A stretch of 64,000 nucleotides of DNA from Angiostrongylus vasorum (GCA_018806985.1 JADANN010000062.1:145477-209476), one strand, 5' to 3'. Numbered from the stretch's first letter, positions 46,755-58,199 are shown. Numbers and translations are program-made. The notes: generated by a model from the letters alone, not told the origin.

Positions 46755-47270
46755 GTATTCTCGAAAATAAGGTCCTATTTATCTTGTCCTTCATTTCCAA
46801 CGAAATACACACACCTGCAAAGCGATGTGTGCAAAGGTCAATTTAGGTGAATTGACAACAGTGATTAAAACACCATCGTACACTCTGAGACGTCAGCTAG
46901 TTCGCTACCTTTGTATAACTCTCTGCGTACAACGTCGAATTGCAAATTTTGTCCCAAAGGTTGCAAGACTTCGGGTCCAGTGTATTTAATCCCTTGTGAA
47001 GTTCGCGATGAAGAATACATTGGCCAAGTGGATAGATCACGGTGCGCGTGTATAAAAAAAACATCTAGACGGTAAACCCAGGTGAAACGAAATGCTCCAA
47101 TAGGCGCAAATAAGAAACCGGGACATATTATGGAAGGTCTTGAAGAAGAAGTCACCAACCTTGCAAAGGGATGCATAAGATCAGCGCGCAAAACTCTTTA
47201 AGGATCTTTGGTAAATTCCAAACTCCAAAAGATGAAATGCGGTAGGGAACGGTCATTGTCGTGTTTGATT
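46755..47270 (+). mobile_element. PLE fragment: linker and GIY-YIG domain
   Basis: This is the right-arm mirror of 2130-2645. It reads RRQLVR, a cysteine region, then GPVYLIPCEVRDEEYIGQVD with one frame change. The GIY-YIG core is recognisable but interrupted. Confidence 0.75.
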
Positions 47271-47716
47271 TCACACAATACCTCACGCTGATATTAACAA
47301 GAGAGAAACACATAAGCCGTCCATGTTAACGTTGTTCAGAATGGAACGCATAACTAGTGTCTTAGTTTATTGATAAGATTAAACGAGATTCTTGCTCGAC
47401 TGCTTAGAGCAGGCGTTTCTTGTGTTGTTCTTCTTGGCTGTCGTCCAATCAAATTGACTACAGGACCACTGCACCAAAGGAACATCCTTTTGCAGCCTTG
47501 CCTGCACACCAAAACAAAGACAGCTTCATCACTTTGTTCATCTGGAAGGGCTATTGAAAACGAGACGGTTTCCTTAATAAGAAATTACTTCATAAAAAAA
47601 ATAATATTTTAGGTCTCGGGATTTTTTGTTGAAATTATTGAGGCGCTTGGCAACTTTTGTCTGCTCCTGTCCTCAAAAAAAGTAAATAATTTAAGGAGAG
47701 TTTTTTCTAATCTGAA

Positions 47717-47846
47717 GGACGCGTGTGGCGCAGTGGTCGGAGACGCCCTGCAACACGCACGTGGAATCGGTCCCCGCTTCCATGGCCCACCAAGCGTTCC
47801 ATAGCTCCGTGGTCGGCAAATTGGTACCAGATTTGTTTGTGAGGAG
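47717..47846 (+). repeat. SINE-1, truncated by microsatellite
   Basis: The copy has the tRNA-like A box TGGCGCAGTGGTC and a B-box-like GGTCCC region, then stops at the CATA microsatellite. Its usual 3' half is missing. Confidence 0.75.
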
Positions 47847-47847
47847 A

Positions 47848-47900
47848 GCATACATACATACATACATACATACACACATCCATTTATCCGCCCATCCATT
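47848..47900 (+). repeat. CATA/CATC microsatellite
   Basis: Tandem CATA units followed by CATC-type units, in the same position as the tract at 60-112. Confidence 0.85.
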
Positions 47901-47929
47901 CATCCATAGCAGGACTGTGGTCGATCCTG

Positions 47930-48095
47930 ATATTGGTTTACTCTTAGCTAGGCTTCCTGATGGAAATGCTAGCTCCTTCATAGCTTGGAAGACCCCACTG
48001 GGTGATGAATTGCCCGCTTTACATCGCAGCCCAGCATCCAGGAACACCTCCCAGCGACAATGAGGCGCTAATCCTTTGGGAGGCTTTCCAATATT
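47930..48095 (+). repeat. R390 repeat, 3' part in copy C
   Basis: Counterpart of 115-290. It follows the microsatellite directly. Confidence 0.65.
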
Positions 48096-48232
48096 CATCT
48101 TTCTAAAGTGTTCTCTTCAGATATTATTTATATCCCTATTTCTATGAATAAAATTTCCTGCATTTCAGGATTATGAACAGGGTGATTTTTTCTAGCTAAA
48201 CTCTCTATCCGTTTTTTTACTGTGTTTACGAT

Positions 48233-48560
48233 TTTGATAGAATCGAAGATAACGTGGGCCGCAAACGTAATGCGTATGAATGACAACCGATGGACAAGAG
48301 CCGTTAGTGACTGGATTCCTCGGGATGTCAAACGTACTGCAGGAAGACCATCGACCCGAAGGTCAGAGTTGTTCACGAAGAGCCTAGAAGAAAAAATATG
48401 ACGCTCGACAGGTCCCTAGAGTAAACAGAACCTACTGGGCTACTCTTGCACGCGACAGTGAAAAATGGAAGAGTTACTGGCGCCCGCTCGGGTCACATGG
48501 AAGAGTTACTGGCGCCCGCTCGAGTCACTCGACGATCAACGGGAGCACAGATGATACAGT
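48233..48560 (+). mobile_element. RTE-type LINE, C-terminal tail with two 32-base repeats
   Basis: This is a better version of 432-668. It reads through NDNRWTRAVSDWIPRDVKR, a GRP block, FTKSLEE, YWATLARD and YWRPL, all typical of the end of RTE ORF2. The 32-base unit is present twice (48465-48496 and 48497-48528). Only the extreme C-terminus is present, so it is inactive. Confidence 0.85.
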
Positions 48561-49914
48561 TGAAGCTTTTTTACCTTTCTTTTTGACGTGCGTTATCCAC
48601 TGCTTCCCACTGCTACATCAATTGTGCTATATTATTACAACAACAAAGCTTATGTGGCACTTAAACGATGCTTCAATGCATGTGAGTTTTCCGCAATATA
48701 GTAAATTATCTCAGAAGCCGCCTTTCGTTAAAGTTCAGGAGAACTAATCAGTTTGTAAATGACTGAGCTTGCACGAAGTTTACACAAAACTTTTATTTGA
48801 TTAACGTTTTGGCGTCTTCGGAGCCGTGTGGATCCAAGTCGATGGTCCACAGCTGGTCGTTATTGTTATGCGGTTGTTTGTCGTCGCATAATTTCGAATC
48901 CGCAAAAATCAACCAACATACTATTGACTTGCTTGTATACCAAGACAGACCGTGTTCACGAGCTGTACGGATCCCACCACATCTTCCATTCGTTTCTCTT
49001 TCTCTCAGTGGTCATCCATCGTTATGGTCTGATTCGACTGTCGTGGTGGCCGCGGGTCTCACACCATGATCTGTGAAACAACTGCACCGGCGAGTGCAGC
49101 TGTTGGACTTTAATTATGATCACATCCGCCCAACATTAGGTGGTCGTCCTGGAGTCCACTCTAGAGTTCTTTTCGCGCATCTGTCGTTTGTTCTTGTCAT
49201 AATATGATCGACCCAACTATTTCGTTGTAGATGTGCCTTCTCCTTGATCTCGAAAATGAGATAGACTTCGGAGACGAGACCTGCTTATTCCGGCCAGATG
49301 TTCTGAGTGCCGGTTAAATTTCAAAAACGTCGACCGCTGTCTGGATGATGCGCAGATTTCTTGACGTGGCTAAATTTTCGGCCCGCGTATCAACTGCGTA
49401 ATAAAAACGTTGGAACAACCGTCAAATCGAAAAAGGTGACCGCGGATTTTTGGCTTCTCTAGTTGATCGGCGGCTTCTTTGGAAGGCTTGAGCGAGCCTC
49501 AAGTTTCTCTCCTTCTTCTGTCTATTTGTTTCCTCATGTAATTTTCCATGTTTATTGAACGCCCATGGTACAGATATTGGCGGAGAAAACTTGAAGAGGA
49601 AAGAAAAGAAAAGCAGTTTGCGTTTGTAAGGAAAATGGCAGAGACTTAAAATATTATTTTTTAGGGAATAATTTCTTATTAAGAAATTCGTTCTGTTTTC
49701 AATTGCTCTACCAGGTGAACCACGTGATGAAGCTGTCTTTGTTTTGGTGTGCAGGCAAGAATGCAAAAGGATGTTCCTTTGGTGCAGTGGTTCTGTATTC
49801 CATTTGATTGGACGACAGCCAAGAAGAACAACACAAGAAACGCCTGCTCTAAGCAGTCGAGCAAGAATATCGTTTAATCCTATCAATAAACTGAGACACT
49901 AGTTATGCGCTCCA

Positions 49915-50341
49915 TTCTGAATAACGTTAACATGGATGGCTTATGTCTTCCTCTCGTGTTAATATCAGCGTGAGGTATTGTGTGAAATCAAACATGACAA
50001 TGACCGTTCCCTACCGCATTTCATCTTTTGGAGTTTGGAATTTACCAAAGATCCTTAAAGAGTTTTACGCGCTGATCTTATGCATCCCTTTGCAAGGTTG
50101 GTGACTTCTTCTTCAAGACCTTCCCTAATATGTCTCGGTTTCTTATTTGCGCCTATTGGAGCATTTGGTTTCACCTAAATTTACCGTCTAGATGTTTTTT
50201 TTATACACGCGCACCGTGATCTATCCACTTGGCCAATGTATTCTTCATCACGAACTTCACAAGGGATTAAATAGACTGTACCCGAAGTCTTGCAACCTTC
50301 GGGACAAAATTTGCAATTCGACGTTGTACACAGAGAGTTAT
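49915..50341 (-). mobile_element. PLE fragment: GIY-YIG domain, end of copy C
   Basis: A minus-strand PLE 3' part almost the same as 2130-2490 and closer still to the right-arm version. It ends abruptly at 50341, where the terminal repeat of another PLE on plus begins, suggesting truncation by that insertion. Confidence 0.72.
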
Positions 50342-50463
50342 ATTAAAAGCGGGGAGTTTTCGTGAAGCACTTGATCACGCAATTGCAATGGAGCTTTTCG
50401 TCTTTTTTGTGCGTGTTTTTTGAAGCTTTCAATATGGTGAATTGCATATCACTATACCCTTCC

Positions 50464-50500
50464 AGGTTCTGAAGAAGGCTATGCAGGCGAAACGTCAGCT
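50464..50500 (+). ncRNA. Hammerhead-ribozyme-like motif in upstream PLE terminal repeat
   Basis: CCAGGTT is followed by CTGAAGA, AGGCTATGCAGGC, GAAAC, GTC and AGCT. The box and 3' half are conserved; stem II is weak. Confidence 0.42.
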
Positions 50501-51723
50501 GGTGTTGTATTGTGCTTTTTTATGGAAGTAAATATATGCTGTGGCAATAAATATTTTGGAAACTGGTCGCAACAACGGACACCCATATCGCGACAACGAG
50601 CAGCTGTGGACCACCTACTCAGAGCAACTCGGCAGTAAGGAAGGCGAGGGCATCGAAACCTTACTCGAATAAAGGTTGCTATAGCAACGTCGTGTCAGCT
50701 CAGTCATACAGAATATTATTCAGAAATTGCAACCTTATACCGTTTGATGTTGTGTAGGTTTTGGCTTCCACAGTATTACAGCCGACCACTCGAATGGCAT
50801 GTCTTCATGAATTGCGAAGAGTCGTGGCAAACATATTATGAGTTCTACCAGTCTACGAATTTGCCGACTGGGCTAGATTTTCCTTCCATAAAGTCTTGAA
50901 GGCCGTGTTGGCGCTTTCGCATGACGTCGCCACTTGATGGATAGTGAATACACGCGCCCAAGCGAAACAGTTGGCTAAAAGAAAGTCCCGTTTATGTTGC
51001 CTTTATTAGCGATGAAGCAAGCGTAGCTATTAAACGATGCTTAAGAAGGGCAGGTCTAGAGCAATCGGTAGCGATAGTTGAAATACCACCGGCTACTCTA
51101 CGTCGCCAGTTAGTTCGTAACCGCCTGTATGACGGTCTATGCGAAACAACAAATTGCGTAATTTGCCCTTACGGCAGGGACCGTGATTGCATGAGTTCAG
51201 GTACGATATACCTGATCTCTTGTAATAATTGCGAAGATGAATATATTGGCGAAACGGGCAGGCCTTTGTGTATCCGTATAAAAGAACACCTAGATGGCAA
51301 ACGAAAACTAAGACAAAGTACCCCCACTAGGCACGCATAGGATACAAAAGCACAGCGGGGACGATTTTGAAGTAAAAGTCAATATCCTTGCGCAGGAGAC
51401 TGGAACATCAGCGCGAAAACTTCTTGACGCCTTTTGGATAAATGCCAAAAACCCTACAATGAATAGCAGGGATGAAGCCCAGAGGTCATACGCGGCCTGA
51501 CCCCGTATGTTCGCATCAATTTCTGATGTGGGATGGTGCAGTCATCAACCTCATGCGACTATAATCAGCTGTTCTAATCTTCCTCATTGGAAGGCACGTA
51601 AAAAAAGCGGAGAGTTTTTTTCGAGAAGCTGTTGACCATGTAATTACCATAGAGTTTTTCGTCTTTTTTGTAAGTGTTATTGAAGCGTTTGGCCTAGTAA
51701 ATTGTATATCAGTGTACCCTTCC

Positions 51724-51760
51724 AGGCTCTGAAGAAGTCGATGCTGCCGAAACGTCAGCT
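51724..51760 (+). ncRNA. Hammerhead-ribozyme-like motif in downstream PLE terminal repeat
   Basis: CAGGCT is followed by CTGAAGA, AGTCGATGCTGCC, GAAAC, GTC and AGCT. Stem I (GGCU/AGCU) can form; stem II is imperfect. Confidence 0.42.
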
Positions 51761-51914
51761 ACTGTTGTATTGTATTGTATTGTGTTCTTCTATGGAAGTA
51801 AATGTATGCTGCTTAACAACCTCGCGATTGCTGAACAAGAAAACGACGCATTCATATTCCAATGCCGAGGTTAATGGAAACTCGATCCTGGGAACTGACT
51901 ACACCGCTATCAAA

Positions 51915-52070
51915 ACTTCAATGATTCATGAAATTGGATTACTCTTAGCTCGGGTCCTGAATGTAAACGTCGCACTCTTTTTTCAGCTAGGCAAGCCACA
52001 TGAGAGGATGACCTTGTCTGCACCGCAGTTCGTCAGAAGATGGCCAGCCACGAGGAGCGCAAAACACTAA
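51915..52070 (+). repeat. R390 repeat, 3' fragment
   Basis: A decayed 3' part: TTGGATTACTCTTAGCTCGG to GCCAGCCACGAGGAGCGC. Confidence 0.5.
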
Positions 52071-52079
52071 GAAATTTGT

Positions 52080-53100
52080 AATGCTATGATACAAAACCGC
52101 GTACATATATTGCAAAGGCAATTTAGATAATGAATCATATACCAAGTAGAAGTCTTCGGGATTGCATAGACGAGTATCTGGATGACGAGAAGAAGAAGAT
52201 GAAAATGTGTGTAAAATTCTGTATAGTTGCAGCACTTTGTAATCCGAGGAAGTGAGTGAAATTGCGCTTCCAGTTCGTTCACATGTGCATAGCTGCGCAT
52301 GGTTCACTAGACTATTGAGCAAGGCAACTGCCAGTAGCGACTTACGATATGGCGCATAGTCCTATAGTAAGCGAGTAGACTAGAGAATAACTGATATGGG
52401 CATAGCCTTCGGTCCAACCAGACGCTCTGCTGGCATGATTAGCTCAAATCCACGCAATATTCATAAACTTTTCATCGTTGTTTTGTTTGTTGGTTCCATT
52501 CGGATGTAATCGAAGTTTTCTGAAAGAGGAGAGAAATAGTCATCGCAAATATTGCGCCTCTTCTTACGATTCCAGTTGGCAACTTCACAAAATCTTTGGT
52601 TCACGTAAAAAATAAAATGCGAATACAAACAAGACACTCTAATCTTAAAGAGCTATAAAACTTTTCGAAATTCTGAGAAAAAGGTAGATGACCGAGGCTA
52701 CACGAATGGTTGGTCCACTGACAAAAAAATGACACTGATCGCAAACCACACTGAAAAACCCCTATGATGTTGTTGTTCTATCAGTACTGTGATACTCGTT
52801 ATACGTGAGCTTATCGGATAAATAGAAAAGCTGTTTTCCATTTGCCTATTTAAAGCAGACCAGTTACAAAGGAAGTACCATTTCTACCGCTGCGGTCGTC
52901 ATAGTTCCTTGGCTATCTTCTAACACACTACCGGTCTCTAAACAGTAAGTAACAGATGTTCTTGTCTCAGTCACCGTTCTAGTCTGAATAGAACTTTATT
53001 ACTAAGAGGTGCTACCGACTGATATTCCCAGTTCAACAGCGGCGATGCGACACAGCGAAGCTATGTGTCTACTTTCCAGAAATTTTCAAGGAACATTGTA
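52080..53100. other. No gene recognised
   Basis: AT-rich, short frames only. It precedes the phosphatase gene and may hold its promoter, but no motif is clear apart from TTTTCAG at 53101-53107. Confidence 0.4.
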
Positions 53101-53107
53101 TTTTCAG
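53101..53107 (+). promoter_or_regulatory. Possible trans-splice acceptor for the phosphatase gene
   Basis: TTTTCAG ends six bases before the ATG at 53114, the usual place for spliced-leader addition in nematodes. It is inferred from position and sequence only. Confidence 0.4.
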
Positions 53108-53113
53108 CAAACG

Positions 53114-55391
53114 ATGGCTGTTCGTATGGATATCGACGATATGATCGTCCGACTATTAAACGTTGGTGTACCAGGTTGTGCACTGGTTAACAATGTGAAG
53201 GAATCCGAACTGTTGCAGCTCTGCCTAATGGCAAGGTATGTGCATAATGTGTATCGAGGTGTGAACAATGCATGTTGTCTAACCACGAAATAAAACCGGG
53301 AATAAGCCTATACCAGGTTTACAGTAGTCTTTAGAAGCCAAAACGTATGGCCATGTTGAGCAGCAGATTATGGAAAATCGTTCAGAAGCGTTGATGTTCC
53401 TGTTAATGATGAAAGTTGAGCGACGATCTCCATTTTTACAAAAACGGACGCTTGTCGGCGAGGGTTGCTTGAAACGAACGTTTTCTCAAAATGTGGTGAA
53501 TAATGTGGATGTAAACATCAGCCACTTTTAAAACCAAAGACATCGTCCAGCGAAGCATTACTTCCGTTCATCACTCCTATTTCCACTCCAATGGATTCGA
53601 CTCTATGTGACTGCGAAAATCCACGCCGTAAGAAGCATCTGCTTTAGGCACCCAATAAGATTTATTGTGGCTCAGGAGAAAACATGGATTCCACAAGGCA
53701 TTATCAACCTCAAGAAACAGCTTTTTTCTAATAATCTTATCTTGGCTTATGAATACAACGAAATATGAAAACATTACTGTTACCTTCCGTCATCCATGTC
53801 ACTAAATAACAATAACGTCCAATCCAAGAGAGCTTACATCTCCTTATACCTATGCCAATCAGTAAGAAACATAACTAGTAGATATCACCCTTCTTCTGCG
53901 ACCGTTTGCCACCATAAGCCAAGAAGACAGCCCCATTTTGAATTCGATAGCGGCACAAATGAATTCCAGGTATTGCAAGTGTTATCTCCTGTTGTAAGAA
54001 CCGGTTAACACGAATTGGCCATTAAAATGAATATCTTCCAAAACAAAGAAGAAATTGGCTACTTATCCAATGGTTAAACGGTGGATGTCGATATCACAGG
54101 AATTGCCTTTTTGTTATCACTATCCACATTTTTTTCAGACAAGTATTTCTTAGCCAAGCATCGCTGGTTGAGGTTCAGTCTCCTATAAAAAATATGTGGA
54201 GATATTCATGGTCAATATGCAGGTTTGTAAAGAGGTTTCGGTCATTGCAACACTAAGAGGATTATTACCCACTGCCAAGTTATTTTATTCCTTCCTGAAA
54301 AAATTCCCACGTTTATCCTAGATGTTCTGCGATTGTTTGATCGAGGTGGTTTCCCGCCAATGGTTAATTACCTCTTCCTTGGTGACTACGTTGACCGCGG
54401 CCATCAAAATCTTGAATGCATTGCGCTGTTCTTCAGCTACAAGGTCAAATGAAGTTCTTTGGAGCAAATTTTATGGTCTATCCGTTTTCTTAATTGCTAT
54501 CAAGCTTAGGTGAAATATCCGGGTAACTTCTTCATTTTGCGAGGAAACCATGAATGCGCCCCGATTAATCGAGTGTACGGCTTCTTTGAAGAATGCAACA
54601 GGCGTTACAATAGCACTCGATTATGGCTCGGTTTTCAGGTTTTCAATTCCTTTCTTCTTTTCGGAATGCCACCTATTTTATTTGATCCACAGTATGCAAT
54701 AAGAAAAGAAGCCTCTTTTTAGGAAGCGTTCGCAGCCATGCCATTCACCGGGCTAGTGGCTGGCAAAATTCTTTGCATGCATGGTGGCTTGTCTCCCAAG
54801 GTTATTAGAATGTCCACGTACCAAAAAGGTATTTATATACTGTGTTGTACGGAAAAAGAACACATCTTTACAGTTAAAATCTCTGGACCAACTGCGACAA
54901 ATCACTCGCCCAATTGATCCCCCCAAACCCATCGCTGCATATCGATCTCTTATGGAGTGATCCCGATCATTGGGTTAAGGTAAGAAATACGATCAAACCT
55001 ATATAGAAACTGCAAGCACATGTAGAGATCGCAAGCGTGGCTAATCAATGCTGATTTAATTTGAGTTGAAAATTCAATCTAGGGTTGGCAAGCGAACGCT
55101 CGAGGAGTTTCGTACGTATTTGGAGAAGACGTCGTGCACGAAATGCTCCCCATTCTGGACATCGATCTAGTCGCTAGAGCACATCAGGTCATTCTATCGG
55201 TAGCAGAACTTTTCAGACATCACAACATGTTCTACGGCTGTTTCAGGTCGTACAAGATGGCTATGAATTTTTTTGCGAATAAACGTCTAGTTACGATCTT
55301 CTCAGCACCGCACTATTGCGGACAATTCGATAACGCTGCAGCCATGATGAATGTCGATGAGGGACTAGTATGCTCATTTCAGGTCGCGTAA
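53114..55391 (+). pseudogene. PP1-type Ser/Thr protein phosphatase, left copy, frameshifted
   Basis: Exons are 53114-53235, 54139-54222, 54322-54443, 54510-54638, 54723-54828, 54874-54979, 55083-55187 and 55247-55391. Family motifs appear in order: GDIHGQYA (exon 2), GDYVDRG (exon 3), GNHEC (exon 4), HGGLSP (exon 5), LLWSDPD (exon 6), RAHQ (exon 7) and [16 protein letters not shown] (exon 8). These are the metal-binding and catalytic signatures of PP1-like phosphatases, which remove phosphate from Ser/Thr in the cytosol and nucleus. About 300 residues is normal for the family, but the C-terminal tail is very short. Three single-base excesses break the frame: a run of six A before ICGD (about 54186), a run of six C in exon 6 (about 54925), and a run of seven T in exon 8 (about 55268). 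The first two are shared with the mirror copy; the third is not. All splice sites are canonical, so either the gene died recently or the homopolymers are miscounted. Confidence 0.85.
53236..54138. other. First intron of the phosphatase; nothing else seen
   Basis: A 903-base intron, much longer than the others in this gene (65-100 bases mostly). From 53475 on it belongs to the IR2 arm. No repeat or gene recognised. Confidence 0.55.
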
Positions 55392-55589
55392 AGCCCTGTG
55401 ATAGACAATTCACATGGATGAAAACATACATAGAGGTTGGAGAGAGCTGAGATCCCGGCAACTGTTTTTCAAGAGGTTAACAAAACACTGTCACACAACT
55501 AGTAACGAAATGACTGGTGAAATAACTAGAACTGAAGGGAAAACTTTTCCTTACTCCGTAGATCATCGGTCATCGAGTATTGTATGAGT

Positions 55590-55925
55590 CCAGGTTCGGT
55601 GCATTGTCACACATTCATCGTCCATTATCCATAGAGAATTTCTCTTTCGGCTTGACTGCAGCATGAGGACTTCGCATTTTCCATAAATGTCTCGAATGCA
55701 AGTCGAACTCGTTTCTTCCTGAAATCTCAGGGAAGCCGTACTAAACCGTTCCCATATCTTCACCACAGGCAGTAGCTGTCCTTCTGCATCGGAAATAGCT
55801 TTCAAGTTGGACAATAGTTTGCCAGTGGCAGAGGAGGGATGAGGGTTTTTGGAACACTGAGGAATTGAACCAACGACCATGTTCGCATAGCACGGAACCT
55901 CTGATCACTGAGCGATAGGTCTTTC
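55590..55925 (-). repeat. SINE-3, tRNA-like
   Basis: On minus, CTATCGCTCAGTGATCAGAG (A-box-like) and TTGGTTCAATTCCTCAGTG (B-box-like GGTTCAATTCC) head a ~335-base repeat. It lies in the 3' flank of the phosphatase gene and is mirrored at 61545-61880. Confidence 0.65.
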
Positions 55926-55929
55926 ATGG

Positions 55930-58000
55930 AAATATCGATTTGTTGCATACCATAGAACAGAAGTAACAGACCGTACCCTTAAGAACTCAACATGTCGAGC
56001 AACATCATCTGTGTGAAACTCAGCTCTGTCTACCTGCTTTGTCTGGTCGTTGAACTGCACTTTATATCAAATTTAATTCCCTCAACATGAGCTGAAAAAA
56101 TTTGATAGTATGAAAATAGTAAGGAGAAATTCGATGGAGTTCTTTTCAGATATTGCGGCCAACAATCAAAGCAAATAAAGTGGTTTCTCGAGCCACTCGA
56201 TGATAGTATACGAATACACAGTTAATGTATTTAAAGTAATGTCCAGCGCTGTTACAACCGCATCGGAAGAAATAAACATATTTCTGAAACTCTGACGTCA
56301 TTTCTTTGTCATCCGAATGACAAAATTCTCTGGCTCTGTTGCTTCAATAGCAACGAAACAACAATGTAGTAAGAATACCACTTAGCGGCTTTTGAACCCC
56401 ATGTAAACGTCAGTGGCGTTTTCGAATTTTCTGTAATTCGGCCTTCGGCTATTTCTTAAGACCTGTAAGATAGGTAGATCATGTTATTTTTCTTGCACTG
56501 TAATCAAGCAAATTCTGCTGGTTATTCTCTGAAGACTACTTTTCAAATGGCATTTTCACATTTGCCAATGTTGTGCAGTCGCTAGATAGTAATTGGCATG
56601 GGTGGACCAATGAAACACCCTTGAAGGACCATGGATGTATTCTTGAGAAATTGCTTCAACACTGAAATGCATGGATAACCCGTGTAGGTTTCGGTACAGA
56701 GAATGTTCATTTGAATGAAATTTTAGTAGTTAACCGAGTCTATTTATTCCTCGTATTAAGCCGTGTTGAGGTGACAAAGTATGCAGCCTTGCGAGTGTTT
56801 CCCCAACGACGACGTCTACGTCTATCCCTATCGCAGGTTTGTTCCTCACTTCGCCTCCGGGTAGCAAAACGGAACGAACATGTTTCGGCAGCCTGGTGGG
56901 TGAGGAGGCCAATTGCAGTACGACACCCAGGAACACACCATTGCCATGGTCTTACTACCACCTATTGAGGGGAATGCTGCGATTACCAATGAGCATTAGA
57001 CAACACTCTCGCCTTGACGTTGTAATTCACATCTTTCGTCTCACTACCAAGTCTCCGCATTCGTTAAACTTTTCGACTTTAATGGCATTCACAAAGTATT
57101 GGACCGTTCAGGAATCTTGTTAGTTTGATATTATCGTGAAACTTAGCCATATTGAAAAAATGAGACCTTTCTACGCTGAAAATCGTCACCCTCGATCCTA
57201 TTGCTTCTGCAACATCAAGCGACGAATGGAAAGGCTTTCTATAGAAGTGGTTTTGACATTATAACTATACTCGAATTTGCTAAAAAGAATTTAGTGTAAC
57301 ATTTGCGTTCGAAAGAGAAGACGACACGTAGGATTCATTTCCTCAAGAGCAAGAGAAATCATGCTTCTCCAGTGCAAACAAGATTGCTTTTTTTTCTTCC
57401 ACAGAATATTGGTAAAAGATCTGCCGGTTTCATCTTGGAATCACGAGATTCTTACTAGAGAATTCCAAGAAGGGAAACAATTTTCACACGAGACGACTTC
57501 GACCAAAAGCCAAGGCAACCGGAAATATCTTAACTAATCAGGGAATGCTGTTTTATTAGGGAATTTGTAGAAAAGTTAAAAGGATAAGACCAGTGAAGAA
57601 GGAACTGAAGAGAGTCGTACACATTCCAAAGTCCTATGAGAATTTCTGAAACAAACATGTAGCAGAAAGATCTAGAAATTAGTTAAGAGAATGGAGAATT
57701 CGAAGTAAAAAGCACTCGGCTGGACATTTAGAACAAACTCCATGGCATACAATAGTGCGGACAGAAAATCCGAAAAAAAAATCAATGGAACGTTCGAAAC
57801 CGAAGTGATCAATGTGTTCATCGATCATTATGGTGATCATCAAAGGGCGACGAACAAACTGGACCATGTGCTTTGAATTTTATCCACGCGTCTTCAGCGG
57901 CCTGCATTGTTCCACAAAGTTTTTTTTGTTGCAATTTTCGTACTCTATCGATTGCTTACACGGATTTCCCTTAAATGATGGATCCCGAGTCGGTTAGTAG
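55930..58000. other. IR2 arm without a recognised gene
   Basis: Mirrored at 59475-61540 with few differences. Small overlapping frames near 56730-56968 (Arg-rich in one strand) have no motif I can defend. Confidence 0.45.
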
Positions 58001-58199
58001 AAATACGTGACGCGTCCCCAGTCCCCCGTATACGGGTTTAAATCGTGGACTAAAACCGACATTTGCTTCCCTAAGACGCAGGTGGATCCAGGGGATGGGC
58101 TCTCTGTTTCTCCGGCGCAGATTTGGTACACACTTGCTGTATTGTATCCTTATATGCCTGCGTGGCTGTTTTTCTCGTTTGTGCGGATTGTATTCTATG

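Larger units (their letters stand above)
30073..47616. repeat. Right arm of large inverted repeat IR1
   Basis: This is the reverse complement of 1771-18431. It is about 0.9 kb longer, mainly because its PLE composite at 38130-41020 is more complete and because 31290-32300 has no counterpart in the left arm. It lacks about 0.3 kb of the ORF found at 8121-8597. It carries the better-preserved astacin copy. Confidence 0.93.
47718..50341 (+). repeat. Composite repeat unit, copy C
   Basis: This is the most complete copy. It holds a SINE head with tRNA-like A box (47718), a microsatellite (47848-47900), the 390-base repeat part (47930-48095), an RTE tail (48233-48560), the stretch shared with 690-1800, and a minus-strand PLE GIY-YIG fragment (49915-50341). 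It lies about 100 bases outside the right IR1 arm and in direct orientation to copy A. It is cut off at about 50341, where the next PLE begins. Confidence 0.85.
50345..51840 (+). mobile_element. PLE 3' portion between two direct terminal repeats
   Basis: Terminal repeats of about 210 bases at 50345-50560 and 51600-51840 both run from AGCGG(G/A)GAGTTTT through TTTTTCGTCTTTTTTG, the hammerhead-like motif and a GGAAGTAAAT(A/G)TATGCTG end. Between them are the linker (51050-51130, RRQLVRNRLYD) and a well-kept GIY-YIG core: SSGTIYLISCNNCEDEYIGE, TGRPLCIRIKEHLDGKR (51190-51310), then frame changes. PLEs often carry such pseudo-LTRs. The RT is missing. Confidence 0.8.

Noticed and set aside
46865..47191. 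108-codon minus-strand ORF
   Set aside because: It is the antisense shadow of the plus-strand PLE linker and GIY-YIG fragment.
1771..47616. IR1 as a fold-back sequencing artefact
   Set aside because: Such artefacts give arms that are identical apart from read errors. Here long parts differ by several percent and have arm-specific insertions, deletions and a flip.
56730..56968. Arg-rich or zinc-finger-like small protein in the IR2 arms
   Set aside because: Three overlapping frames on two strands are open; a CPGCRTAIGLLTH string recalls LINE-associated fingers but the match is too short to support.
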